64,000 nt of DNA, from positions 1,302,001 through 1,366,000 of the forward strand of contig JAXQJY010000025.1 in NCBI GenBank assembly GCA_037042185.1, read 5' to 3'. Under the pieces are notes generated by a model. It was not told the DNA's origin. It ran no database searches and worked only from the letters and a program-made list of their open reading frames with translations. This stretch comes from Sordariomycetes sp. S80-01Y (lineage: Eukaryota > Ascomycota > Sordariomycetes). Made by a program: the position numbers and the translations under genes. Shown one piece after another: positions 22,273 through 33,330 of the stretch (the first letter of the stretch is position 1; the number at the start of each line of letters is the position of its first letter).

Positions 22273-23230
22273 ATGTCCAACGAACTTCCTCCCGGCGTGG
22301 TCACCTTCGGGCCCGATTCGACATGCGACCTCGACACCTGCCCCGTTGAATGGTCCATCTACCGCTACCGCCCTTCGCTGCCCGCCAACGTTACCCTCCT
22401 CGCCATCTTTGCTGTCATTGGCATCGTCCATGCTTACCTTGGCTTCCGATGGAGAAGTTGGGGCTTCGCGGCTGGTATGATCGCCGGCTCCATGTCTGAA
22501 ATTATCGGATATGTTGGTCGCATCATGCTCTACAACAACCCCTTCTCCTTTGAAGGCTTCATGATCCAGATTGGTGAGACCTCCCCCCCTCCAAACCTAG
22601 ATTGAGCATCAGTTCCTGACAAGCTTAGTGTGCCTCACCATCGCTCCTGTCTTCTACACGGCCTCCATTTACGTGACCCTCTCCAAGGCCATCGTCTTCT
22701 TCGCCCCCGACCTTTCCCGCTTCAAGCCTCAGCTCTTCATCTGGGTCTTCATTCCCGCAGACGTCGTCTGCTTGGCACTCCAAGCCGCTGGCGGTGCCAT
22801 GTCCACCGAGACCTCTGATGAGGGCGGCGGTAGTGGTGTCGACATCTCCATGGCCGGTCTGATCCTCCAGGTGGTGGTTTTGTTCTTCTTCATCGTCGCC
22901 TTTGTGGATTACATGTTCCGATATTGGCGCTCTGGTCGCATGGTCAACATGGGATGGCGCGTGCTTGCTTTCTTCATTGGCCTGAGCTCTGCGATCCTCC
23001 TGATCCTGGGCCGCTGCGCCTACCGTGTTGCGGAGCTCAGGGAGGGCTATTCGGGCGACATCATCACCCACGAGATCCCATTCATCATCCTGGAGGGCGT
23101 CTTCATCGTGCTGGCTGCCATCTCCTTGATGTGGGGTCACCCTGGTCTTGTGTTCCAGCAGAAGACCAAGGCGCGCAAGACCTCGGTCGACCTCGAGGAG
23201 ACCGGTATGTCGACGCCCCAGTCGCACTAG
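22273..23230 (+). CDS. RTA1-family lipid-translocating exporter
   Basis: Fungal-specific seven-helix membrane protein of the RTA1/RSB1 family; relatives affect sphingoid long-chain-base export and resistance to aminocholesterol drugs. I infer two exons, 22273-22573 and 22629-23230, joined at a Val codon (MIQI/VCLTIAP), giving 300 aa. The 55-nt intron has a CTGAC branch. The extracellular N-terminus has a Cys pair (CDLDTCPVEW). Seven hydrophobic segments follow, with family-typical stretches SMSEIIGYVGR, CLTIAPVFYTASIYVTLS, FIPADVVCLALQAAGGAM and the helix-7 ILEGVFIVLAAISLMWGHPG. The cytosolic tail is short and basic. Substrate cannot be told from sequence. It is followed in the same direction by the aminopeptidase gene. 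Confidence 0.9.
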
Positions 23231-23700
23231 TGCTGGAGCTGATCAGGTAGGAATGGTCTGCTGAAGAGGGGCCATTACAAAGAAGCGACGCAGATGATCG
23301 CAAAGCAATAGAAATGTGGATTTTGGGAGTCTAAGGGTCTTTCTTTTGTCTGGAGGAAATACCATAGCGCTGTTTGATGGAATTTGCTTAGAACACGACC
23401 GAATAGAGCCCTATATTGGGAGCATCAACACTCAGGAAGAATATTGTCTGCAGATTGAGTGAAGTGACCGTGAAAAATGATGAAGACAAGGACGAGTGGT
23501 GGGTGTTACGGCGAGAGAAGTGTTACCCGGCCGAGAAGGGTTGCCGGGGTAGGCACTTGGGGAAGGTGGGCTGGCGTTGCATCCGGGGTCCCTCTTGCCT
23601 CACTTCGCATCACTACCACATGCAACTCGTCCTTCCCCCGCAACACCACATCATCAACCACCTCAGGCGCTACAACAAGGCAAACAATCTTGACCTCCCC
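23231..23700. promoter_or_regulatory. Spacer before the aspartyl aminopeptidase gene
   Basis: 470 bp between the RTA1-family stop and the chosen aminopeptidase start. It is open in the aminopeptidase frame, with a further in-frame ATG at 23620 in a poor context. It presumably holds the 3' UTR of the exporter and the promoter and leader of the peptidase. Confidence 0.45.
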
Positions 23701-25362
23701 ATGAGCAAAGCCCTCTTTGCCTCTGCTCGCACCATCGCCAGCTCGACTGCCATTGCGACTCGACCCTGCCGCAGATTGCCATTCAGCACCGCGACCGCTG
23801 CTATGGCTCCCAACAAGACTGCGCTCGACTTTGTCGACTTTGTCAACGCCTCGCCCACTCGTACGTTTTCCTATCCATCAATGTGTGCTATCGAATGAGT
23901 AGTAAACGAAGATCTCCTGTCGACCATTATCTAACGTTTGCCAGCCTACCACGCCGTCCAATCCGCCTCCCAACGCCTCGAAACAGCCGGCTTCACCCTC
24001 ATCCACGAACGCAACTCCTGGGCCAGCACCCTTCGCCCCGGTGGCAAATACTACCTCACTCGCAATGGATCCTCCATCGTCGCCTTCACCATTGGCAAGA
24101 AATGGCGCCCCGGCAATCCCGTAGCCATTGTCGGCGCGCACACCGACTCGCCCTGCCTTAGGGTCAAGCCCGTGTCCAAGAAGAACAGCGTGGGTTTCCT
24201 ACAGATTGGCGTTGAGACGTACGGAGGAGGCATCTGGCACAGCTGGTTCGACCGCGACCTGAGCTTGGCGGGGAGGGTGTTGGTGAGGGACGGAGAGAAC
24301 TTTGTGCAGAAGCTGGTCAAGATCGACAAGCCGCTGATCAGGATCCCGACGTTGGCGATTCATCTGCACCGTCAGAGCAACTTCGACCCGAACAAGGAAA
24401 CGGAGCTGTTCCCCATCACTGGCCTCGCCGCCGCTGAGCTGAACAAGGGTGCTAAGACGGATGAGAAGGACGAGGAGGTAGACGAGGATGAAGAATTTAG
24501 CCCGCTCTCAGACATGAAGGAGCGTCACCACCCTCAGGTCCTGGATGTCATTGCCACCGAGATGGGCGTTGATGTTTCATCCATCGTCGACTTCGAACTG
24601 GTTCTCTACGACGTCCAGAAGTCCTGCATCGGCGGCATCAATGACGACTTCATCTTCTCGCCCCGTCTCGACAACCTAGGCATGACCTACTGCTCGATCG
24701 AAGGACTCATCGCCTCCGTCAAGGCTGACGACGCCCTCGAGAGCGACTCCACCATCCGTCTGACCGTCTGCTTCGACCACGAGGAGATCGGCTCTCAGTC
24801 CGCTCAGGGCGCCCACTCGAACCTGATGCCTTCCGTCATCCGCCGCCTCTCCGTCCTCCCTGGAAACCGCGACAGCGCTAGCGATGGGAGCTACGAAGCC
24901 GTCAACCACGAAGGCGACGAGGCAACCGCCTACGAGCAGACCCTCTCCCGCTCGTTCCTCATCTCTGCCGATATGGCTCACTCTGTGCACCCCAACTACG
25001 CCGGCAAGTACGAATCCTCCCACCAACCGGCCATGAACAAGGGCACCGTTATCAAGATCAACGCCAACCAACGCTACGCGACCAACTCACCGGGTATTGT
25101 CCTGCTTCAGGAGTGCGCCCGGGCAGCGAACGTTCCGCTGCAGCTCTTCGTCGTGCGCAACGACTCCCCTTGCGGCAGCACCATTGGGCCTGGATTGGCC
25201 GCGGCGCTCGGCATGAGGACCCTGGATCTGGGCAATCCGCAGTTGAGCATGCACAGCATCCGGGAGACGGGCGGGACGGAGGATGTGGGTTTCGCTGTGA
25301 GCTTGTTTGAGAGATTCTTCCAGGAGTACGGTCAGCTTGAGCCGAGGATCCTGGTTGACTAG
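23701..25362 (+). CDS. Aspartyl aminopeptidase (peptidase family M18)
   Basis: A dinuclear-zinc aminopeptidase that removes N-terminal Asp/Glu from peptides, related to DNPEP and yeast Ape4. Exons 23701-23860 and 23945-25362 (84-nt intron, TCTAAC branch) give 525 aa. Family motifs are all present: GAHTDSPCLRVKP (zinc His), RLDNLGMTYCS (bridging Asp), CFDHEEIGSQSAQGA (catalytic Glu pair), SADMAHSVHPNY (zinc Asp) and MHSIRETGG (C-terminal zinc His). The first 34 residues are rich in Arg, Ser and Ala without acids, like a mitochondrial presequence. Met35 (23803) has G at -3 and +4 and aligns with the usual cytosolic start, so two isoforms by leaky scanning are plausible. A further in-frame ATG lies at 23620. 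It converges on the Whi5-like gene. Confidence 0.93.
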
Positions 25363-25684
25363 ATGTTGGTTATCTGAGTGATGTGTTGTACAAGTACTGC
25401 ATGGTTAGGCGTAGAGAGTATGGGTTCCGCAGCAGCGTGCCCACGTCCCATGCAAACACGGGTCACAGATTGACCCCGAGAAATACGACGATGAAGATTG
25501 GAATACCAAGGATTGATCTCGCGTCCGAACTCCGACCCTTGACAACCGTGTACCAGCCCTACCAAAACGCCAATACACCTTCCCAACGTAACTCGAAGCC
25601 CACAGGTCTATCCTCTAAATCGAGCAGAACCGACATGAATACCAGAAAGAACTCCTACAGCACCAGCCAGCGCAGCAGCTCTTG
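25363..25684. other. Convergent 3' spacer aminopeptidase/Whi5-like
   Basis: 322 bp between two stop codons, expected to be the two 3' UTRs. Nothing else is recognised. Confidence 0.45.
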
Positions 25685-26522
25685 TCACTGCTCCCCTAAT
25701 GCGCCCCTAGCGAGGCTGAGGAGGCCATTGGCCGCCCCTCCCCTGAGCGCACTGCTCGTCAGCCTCTCGTCGTCCCTCAGTGCCATCTGCCTCTTGGGCG
25801 TGGCCATCGCCCCGTTTTCCTCCACGCGTCTCAGCAGCGGCAGCTCCAAGACCTCCCCGCCATCTCCGCCACTGTTCTCCTGGTCCTTTTCTTGCTGCTG
25901 CTGCTGCTGCTGCTGCGTATTCGACCGACCAGCCGACGCGTCTCGCGGCAGTGGTTTCGCCACGAGCTCAGCCAGGGGCACATCCGTCTGGCCCGTCCGG
26001 ACCTTGTAGCTCGCCAGACCGAGCTTGAGACGTAGTATCTCTGCTTTCTGCACCCGTCGTTAGCACGGTTCGCACAACTCGGCATGTCGTTGGGCGTATG
26101 TTACCTCGCGCGCCTGCTCCCTGCTCATGCGGGCCTGGGCGGGGCTGGCCCCGGGAGTGGTGACGCTCGTCCAGCTGTCGTTGTTGTCGAAGAGGGACGA
26201 GTCCTCCTCGTCGTCGGGGCTCGTGTCACGCGAGGGGGACTTGTGCTCCTGCTGGGCCTTCGAGGTCAGCACGCGGGATCTCCATGGGGATTTTGGGGTG
26301 GGATCTTACCTCGGTACCGCACATCCTCTTTGGGCTGGGCTCCATGGCCGCGGCCGTGGCAGCTTCGACGGCCCGCTTGCGGAGCGGGCTGCCGCCGTAC
26401 GTGTCGGGCTTCACAACGGTGGACGCGGCGAGGGAGGGCTTGAAGGAGCCGACGGGCTTGGGGCTGGGGAGCGCGTTGGCGTTGAGGGGGGCGAGGGCGC
26501 GGCGTTTGTTGGGGGATTCCAT
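25685..26522 (-). CDS. Whi5/Nrm1-type G1/S transcriptional repressor
   Basis: I infer three exons, 26522-26310, 26257-26105 and 26047-25685 (introns 52 and 57 nt, CTGAC and CTAAC branches), giving 242 aa. The diagnostic part is residues 123-150: after AEILRLKLGLASYKVRT comes GQTDVPLAEL, which fits the short Whi5/GTB motif by which Whi5 and Nrm1 bind SBF/MBF and repress G1/S genes. The rest is disordered and has many Ser/Thr-Pro sites (SPNKRR, SPLRKR, SPKRM, SPSR, SPDD, TPKR), most next to basic residues, as expected of a CDK-controlled repressor that leaves the nucleus when phosphorylated. An eight-Gln run is encoded at 25892-25915. No enzymatic domain is present. The assignment rests on one motif plus architecture. 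Confidence 0.78.
25892..25915 (-). repeat. CAG trinucleotide repeat coding for polyglutamine
   Basis: Seven CAG codons plus one CAA on the minus strand inside exon 3 of the Whi5-like gene give an eight-Gln run. Such uninterrupted CAG tracts are often length-variable between strains. Confidence 0.85.
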
Positions 26523-27546
26523 TGTGGAATATAAATATTGTAGTGGTGGTAGCAGGACTTAGTAGCAGTCTTGTCCGTGGCGGGCGAACCGGACGCGGGA
26601 CGTGTTGCGGCGCTGCCGTGACGTCGACGTGGGTTGGCGGACGGGTAGTACAGCTCGGGTGCCAGCTCGGTTCTATACCAAAGGTAGTAAGAAAGCAGGG
26701 ACGGAAAGTGCAGAAGCAGATGCAGGCACGCGTGTGTACGGTCGAGATGTAGAATGAACAGTCCGGCGAGCATAGCAGAGGGCGAGCAGGTCCCCACGTC
26801 CACGTCTCCGAAATACATACCCTCCCCTGCCGCAACGCGCTCGGCGAGCAGGGTCCGCATCATCACCCCAGCGGCAGGTATTTACTTATTTCCTATTGCG
26901 GCCAAGCGCGAGCCGCAGCGCGCTTCGCGGGTGCGGGACGTGTTGACGGGTGCGCTAGCTACATTGGGGATGGAGTGGGGCTGTATGATGCAGGAACGGA
27001 TCTGGATCTCTGCTGAAGATTGACAAGTATTACGGTAGGACCTCTTGTTACGGGGTAAAGTACATAAAGGAGGGACTTTGTTAGGCCGGCGGCCCGGCGA
27101 GATTATCACCCTCGCACATGAGAGCGCTCACAAAGTACGCGTCGGTAGGATCAAGACATGTGGATTCTCTCAACGTCGTGGGTATCAATACTAGTCCCAT
27201 CCTCTCCGGACCTTCATTCGTGTCCGCCCATGCAAACACACCACGTCCTCATGATGCCAGTCCACAGAAATAGCAAACCCGCGCTGAATAGCAAACCAGA
27301 TAGACGGCCGTTAGCCCGGACCTCCCTCCATTAAATCAAAGCCCAACGCGCAGAAGCAACTGTCCCAACGCCTAGCAAAACAGAAAACACACCTTCGCAT
27401 CCCGCTTTTGTGCTGTTCCGCATCCCCCGTCCCTTTTCCAACCAGAACCAAACAAACAAATAAAAGCGTCATGATCGTTGCTGTACACATCTGTAATTAT
27501 AACCTTCTCTTTTCGTCCCTCGTCTCCGGATTTGTCGAGTGGAGCG
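26523..27546. promoter_or_regulatory. Promoter region of the Whi5-like gene and 3' flank of Med15
   Basis: 1.0 kb between the Whi5-like start and the Med15 stop, both on the minus strand. It must include the Med15 3' UTR (right) and the Whi5-like promoter (left). Overlapping short frames on both strands show no motifs. No consensus MBF (ACGCGT) site was noticed close to the start. Confidence 0.45.
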
Positions 27547-30500
27547 TTACGAAACTTGCATACTCCAGCCCGCGGTGTCGATGTGGTTGGGGTTTCTGTT
27601 CCATTTGCTGAGATCCGACCAGTCGGCTTCCTGATAGTTCGTGTTCTCAAGGAGCTCTTCGTCACCCGGTTGAGGAACGTACTCTTGGTTCCACGGAATC
27701 CTATCGCCGGCGAGGATGTCATCGTTCGCCGATCCCCACCCCCAGTCCATCGCAAAGTCCTGCATAGGCACGTTGAGCAAGTCAAGACCCATCTCAGTCG
27801 TGGGCTCGCTCACGCCGCTGTCCTGCACCGAATCAGGCGTATCCTTTGGCGTGAGGTTGCGGAGAACCGAAGGGTCCCAGGCAATGGAGCTGATGCCGCT
27901 GGGAAAGCCGAGTTTGGTGAGCACAGCCTGCGCGTTGAACGACAGCCGGGGTGACACGGGAGCGCTCTTGTTCTTTGGGTCGACCTTGCTCTGCATGCTC
28001 GCCGATCGGTTCATGCTACCTGGTTCAGATTTAGGCGTGCCAAAACTGCTGTTATCCTGCTTCGAGGCGCCAGGGCCCATGTTCGGCGGCACGACCTGCT
28101 TCTGATCCTTCTTCGGTGACCCGTCAAGATCCAAACCAAGGGCAAGGGCTAAGTTCTCAGCGAGGAACTTGACAGGATCTTGCTTTGGCTTGATATGCTC
28201 ATCCTGCACATGCCGCTGCAAGGCTTCCTCGCTCGGGTAACCCTCCCCAGACTGTGCGCATTCGGGATCCTGGCACAGCATCACGGGTCTCGGAGCCTCC
28301 TGCTGCTTCTGCTGCTGAGGAACCGGCGGTGTCTTGGTTGACACGTTCGGCGAAGGAGTCGCGGTTTGCGAGTTCTGACCTGCTTGCTTGTCGAACTTGG
28401 TCTTCTTCTTGGGAGGCAGCGTCAGTTTCATATCCTTGACGGTGCCGACGTAGCTCGGATTTCCGTGGGGCGAAGAAGCACCGATCTGGAAGGGTGGTTG
28501 ACTCGTCGTAGGCGCACTTGGCGGCTTAGCTCCCTTGGTAGCAGCCTTTTGGTTCTTCAAGGCCTGTGTGTTCTTCTCCAAATTGGCGGCATTAAGGGGG
28601 GCTGGGGCAGGCTGCTGCTCAGCTTGAGACTTCTGAGCTTGCTGTGCTTGCATTTGCTGCGCCAGCTGCTGCTGCTGCTGCTGCTGTTGTTTTTGACTGA
28701 GCAACCGCTGCTGTTGGTTCGCGAACTCCTGGGCGCTGGGTGCCTGGGAACCGGCCGAAGCATCCAGCTGCTGTCCTTGCGCCTGATTTGGCTGTTTCGT
28801 TTTGAAGTGCTGGGCAATGTCTCGGGCCATTCCCTCGAGCATGTTGCGTGACCGATCGAGTTCCTGCATGTTGATGCTGAAGGACTGCCTCGGTGCTTCC
28901 ATCTTCTCGCCATCCTTGAACTGACGAATTATACGCAGGCGCTGATATATGTTAGCGGCGCTCATACTTGGTGCAATAGACAACCTACCATCCTGAAGAA
29001 CCCTCGAGCCCTTTCATCGTCTTTGGAGATGCCGTACCATTTAGACAATCCACGGCCGATCTTGCCCATGTCGACTACTATTCGGCGTAGCTTCTCGACC
29101 GTGCTCTGGTACTCAGCTGGAGTCATCTGAATGTCGGGCATGGACTCCTGTGCGAAGCGCTTTTGCTCCTCCTGTCCGATGGTTCTGAGTCTATTGAGAT
29201 TCTCTGAGCCATCCGCGCCGGGAGCTTGCTGCCGCTGCATCTGCTGCCTAGCAGCATTATCTTCGCCGGCAGCCGCACTGGCGTTCTTCCCAGCCTGCTG
29301 TTGGGCGGCTCTTCGCTGCTGCGCATTGCCCCCATCTGCCGAGATGTCCGCGCTCGGTCGCTTGAGGTTTTTGTTGGCCTGCGCAGGCGTGGGCGCCTTC
29401 TTATTCTTACCGCTTTGGGCCTGGGGTTTTGCTGGTGCCTGCTGCTTTGCCTGAGCAGGTTGGTTGGGGTTGGGCGTGGGCATTTGCGCCTGTTGCGGTG
29501 TTGGCATAGTTTGCGTAGGCGTGGGCTGGTGAGCCTGGGGTTGGGAAACTGCAAGGCCGTTGACACCAGCCTGCTGTCCTTGGGCCTGAGCTTGCATCCG
29601 CTGAAGACGCTGCGCTTCGTGCATCTTCTTGAAGTTCTGAATCTTCATGTTTCTGATATAAGCATGCACTTGGACGTCTGGCGCATTTGGCGGAATGCGA
29701 TGGCTCTGGCGGAAGGATGCCATCTCCTGGGGCGACACCTGCATGACTTGAGGAGGGATTCCAGCCTCCAGACCTTGTTGCACGCCCTGTGGTTGCATCT
29801 GCTGCTGCGGTTGTTGAGGCTGTGCTGTCGACTGTGGTTGGCTCTGCATGCCCGTGGTCTGATTCATGTTGGTGGCTTGAGCTTGCGCTTGAGCGTTCGC
29901 TTTATCTTGCATCCTCTTCTGCATGATGGCCTGGAATTGGCGATGTTGGATGTTACCCAGGGACGTCCTGACGGGATGCGGTATCGCAGTCGGGTTCTGA
30001 TTGAGCCATTGTCTCAGGTCTTTCCATTTACGGACCTCCTGGGGCATGGCGGCGAAGACATCTTGCTGGGTCAGACTCGTGGGCAAATCCATAGAATCCA
30101 TCATCGTCTGTGCCTGGTTGCCCTGCGTTGGAGGTGTAGGTGGTTGGCCGCCCCTTTGCTGGTTGAACCCGTTGGGCTGACCCATCTGCGCTGGTATTCC
30201 CTGAATACCCTGAGCGTTCATATTTGCGTTAGGCATATTCCCGTTGGGCTGCCCCATTTGGCTAGGCGGCCGGTTTTGCATCTGGTTGCGTTGGCCTTGG
30301 AGATTTTCCCTCCTCGCCGACTGCCATTTGGCAATGACCATCTGGAGTTGCTCTTGCGACATATTGTGAACCGATTGTCGCTGATTTGGGGGGATGGCGG
30401 CCATGAAGCTGTTCATGAGATTTGGATTGCTCTGCATGGCGTGCTTGAAGGCCTGCCCACCGACACCAAATCCTTGCATGCCTTGGCCATTTACTTGCTC

Positions 30501-32162
30501 CATGCTGTTGTTGGGACGAGCAACTGGCGTATTCAAGGTACCCATGCCAGGGCTCTGCGACGGTCCGGCGCCGGGTTGTTGCATCTGCGCAGCCTGTGGG
30601 TGTAGCTGGTTCTGGTTCTGCTGGTTTGCCTGATTCATCCTCATTTGCATGGCGAGCTGCTGCTGCTGTTGAGTCTGCTGTTGAGTTGGCGGCTGTTGCT
30701 GCTGCGGCGGACGGGGCGTTTGGTTCTGAGTCTGATTCGACATGGTAGCTGCCATCGGCTGGGAGGATGGTGGCCGGCTGCTGGTGGCAGGTACCACTGG
30801 CTGGCCGCTCTCCTGTGCCATGAAACCCTTCATCTGTTGATCAATGATACTGTCCATGTTGTTGCCGTTGGCAAATTGTTGGGTGAAGTCGTTCGTCGCT
30901 TGCGGATTCGCCATGTTCTGACGTTGCTGGAAGCTCTGCTGGCTGGCCTGTTGTTGCATCATGGGAGCCTGTCCGACATTGAGGTTAGGTTGTCCTACTT
31001 GTTGACCGGGCTGGCCCTGTTGTGCTTGTGCCGCTTGGCGATTCTGAGGGTTTTGGACATTCTTGGCCAGAATATGGAATGCGCGTTGCTGGAAAAAGAA
31101 GAGTAGAGGGTTGCTTTGACCACTCGCCTGCATTCTCTGGAGCTGCTCGGGCGGCATTCTCTGCTGGACGAAATTTAGAGCCTGCTGCTTCTGCTCGGGG
31201 GTGGACTCGTTCAGCATTTTGGCGCTGAGGTCGTGAACCTTCTTCTTGTCGGCGGGGTTCAGCTTGGCGATATCTTGCAATGGGGGCAGCGGTCGGTTCT
31301 GCTGCACGCCCATCATTGAAGGGTTCTGCCCCATGGTGGGACCAGCTTGGTTGCCCATGTTGTTGGCCATGCCCATGGGGAACTGCTGTTGAGGCATCTG
31401 CTGTTGCTGAAACTGCTGCTGTTGGAAAGCTTGAGGCTGCGACTGTTGTTGTTGCTGCTGGCGGAATTGCTGCTGCTGTTGCTGTTGAAGTTGCCGTTGA
31501 TGCTGCTGTGCCTGCATGTTTGGCATTTGCGTCGATCGCTGCATCTGTTGGAGCCCAGGCGGCATGCCGCGTCCCATGTTGAACTGCATGCCCATCATGG
31601 CCTGTTGCTGAGCAGCTTGTGCTTGGGCTTGCTGGTTGTTGTAATTCTGGTTGAAGTCGTTCTGTATGCTCTGAGCGTTCTGGACCCTTTTCTGATAGAA
31701 CTCGTGGATTTTGGAATCCATTGCTTGTTGCCATGTTTCCTTGACGAGGTTAGTATGGGCATGTGCCAAGTTGGAGGAGGGAGTACCCGTGAAGGAGCTT
31801 TGTGGTAAGTGTCGCGTTCGTAGTTGGCAGCGAACTCAGATATGCGCCCGATATCGATGTTGCTTCCTGACTGTTGCGCGAGATAGACGTTGGTGGCACT
31901 GGGAATGAGCTATTAGCGGGTGCGTCTTGTGTAAGTCATTGCTAACTTACAGTGCCATGGTCTTTTGAAGACGTTCCCCGAGTCCTAGGTTGTTGTGCCA
32001 GGTGAGGCCGGTCGGGGGCGGGGGGCAATTCTTCAGGGCTTGTGCAAGGTAGTTCTGCATTTGCCCTTTCAGAGCACTGCCGTTGGCGCCGTTCATGAAC
32101 TGCTGCTGTTGTTGAGGCATCATGCCACCCGGGCCGCCCATTTGCGCCATGTTGCCGGCCAT
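27547..32162 (-). CDS. MED15: Mediator tail subunit Med15/Gal11-like
   Basis: Med15 links activators to RNA polymerase II through the Mediator tail. I infer four exons: 32162-31951, 31898-31787, 31739-28989 and 28941-27547 (introns 52, 47 and 47 nt), giving 1489 aa. A KIX-like helical N-terminus covers about residues 20-125 (TWHNNLGLGERLQKTMALAT, then SEFAANYERDTYHKAPSR and KIHEFYQKRVQNAQ) and is only assembled after splicing. A very long Gln/Asn/Met/Pro-rich region with several pure Gln runs follows. Near residues 1248-1274 there is a C-x4-C...H-x4-H element. The C-terminal 60 residues are acidic and aromatic. I chose ATG 32162 because it has an ideal context (GCAGCC before ATGG); upstream codons are open but lack ATG. 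Identity is inferred from architecture. Confidence 0.82.
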
Positions 32163-33171
32163 GGCTGCTGTGTTCGTGATCGGGTCGTTGATACGGTTCG
32201 CGTTCTGGGTAGGATGGATGGATGTAGTCGTCAAGTGTTGCAGTGTTGTGAATTGCGAGAAAGCGCGAGGTTGCGCAGAGGTTACGTTAAACTCCTTGCA
32301 CAAGCCTCATCTAGCACCGCGGGCAATAGAGTTTAACTCTCCTCAACCACGGCAGTCTTGATAACTGTCCGATCACAGGTGGGCTGCCTAAAAGGTGCCT
32401 ATCGGCCCTAAGGGCTGTCCATATACAGCCAGCCTCTGTGTGCGACAAAGAAGCAGCGTTGGCACGTCGGGCGGCAGGGTTACTGTCGTACGTGAGGTCT
32501 TGGAAGGGGGGTTGAGAGGGCGTGTCACAGCACGGGAGCGCGGTGGTTGCTGGCAGGCGGATAATGCTCGGTAGGTGCCAGGAATTAGAGTTGCGAGGGA
32601 TTCGAAACTTTCCAAGCGTCGTAAAAGTCGTTATACAGTCGAGCGGTGGCAGGATCGCGAATGCCGGCGGACGATGTGGTGAAGAGGCTGCGGCGCCAGA
32701 AATCGGGGATCGTGATGGGGGCTGGGCGCAGGGAAATCGTAGAGGCGGTCGAGCACGCTGGTGCGGCGGTCGTGATATGACGGAGGAGTCGCAGTCGCAG
32801 TCGCAGAATTAGAAGACGCTCGACTTTGGTGGTGGTGCTCCGCCGAGCAGCGGGAGGATATGCGTATGTATGGTTATCGAGATGATGCGTGCCCAACAGG
32901 CAAATTGACGTGGTCGCAGGTCCCAGGTCGGAGGACACTGGAGGAAAGGCGGGCGGTGGAGGAGCGGGAAGAAGTGAAGGCTAAGGGCAAAACAAAGGCT
33001 CGTGGAAGGAAACCCAAATGGAAGCCAAACAAGTGAATGCAAGTCCTGCACCTGGACGAAGTCAACTTGTCAATCTCCAGGAGAGAAGACTGGAGGCGGA
33101 TGATGAGGCGGAGCGAAGAGACGGGAAAAGACGAGGTCACCTCAGGTGCTCAGTGCAGCGCGCGGTGCAGC

Positions 33172-33330
33172 GCAGGCTCTGGCTCTGGTTCAGGCTCAGG
33201 CTCAGGTTGAGGTGGGCGCGGGAGATGCTCAGGTGCCCACTTTCTGCTCCACCACTGCCAGTGGCAGCTCAGGCTTAGGCTCAGGCTGGCACAGGCGTGG
33301 ATGCTGCCGCTGCCGCTGCCGCTGCTGCTT
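33172..33330. repeat. Hexamer and triplet low-complexity tract
   Basis: Imperfect GGCTCA/GGCTCT hexamers run through 33172-33216 and recur at 33267-33290. A CTGCCG/CTGCTG triplet run lies at 33303-33330. An inverted repeat CCACTGCCAGTGG lies between them. The tract looks like a microsatellite-type expansion; no transcript role is evident. Confidence 0.7.

Noticed and set aside
29226-30605. 459-codon plus-strand frame opposite Med15
   Set aside because: Leu/His-rich shadow of Gln/Met-rich coding DNA (CAG read as CTG).
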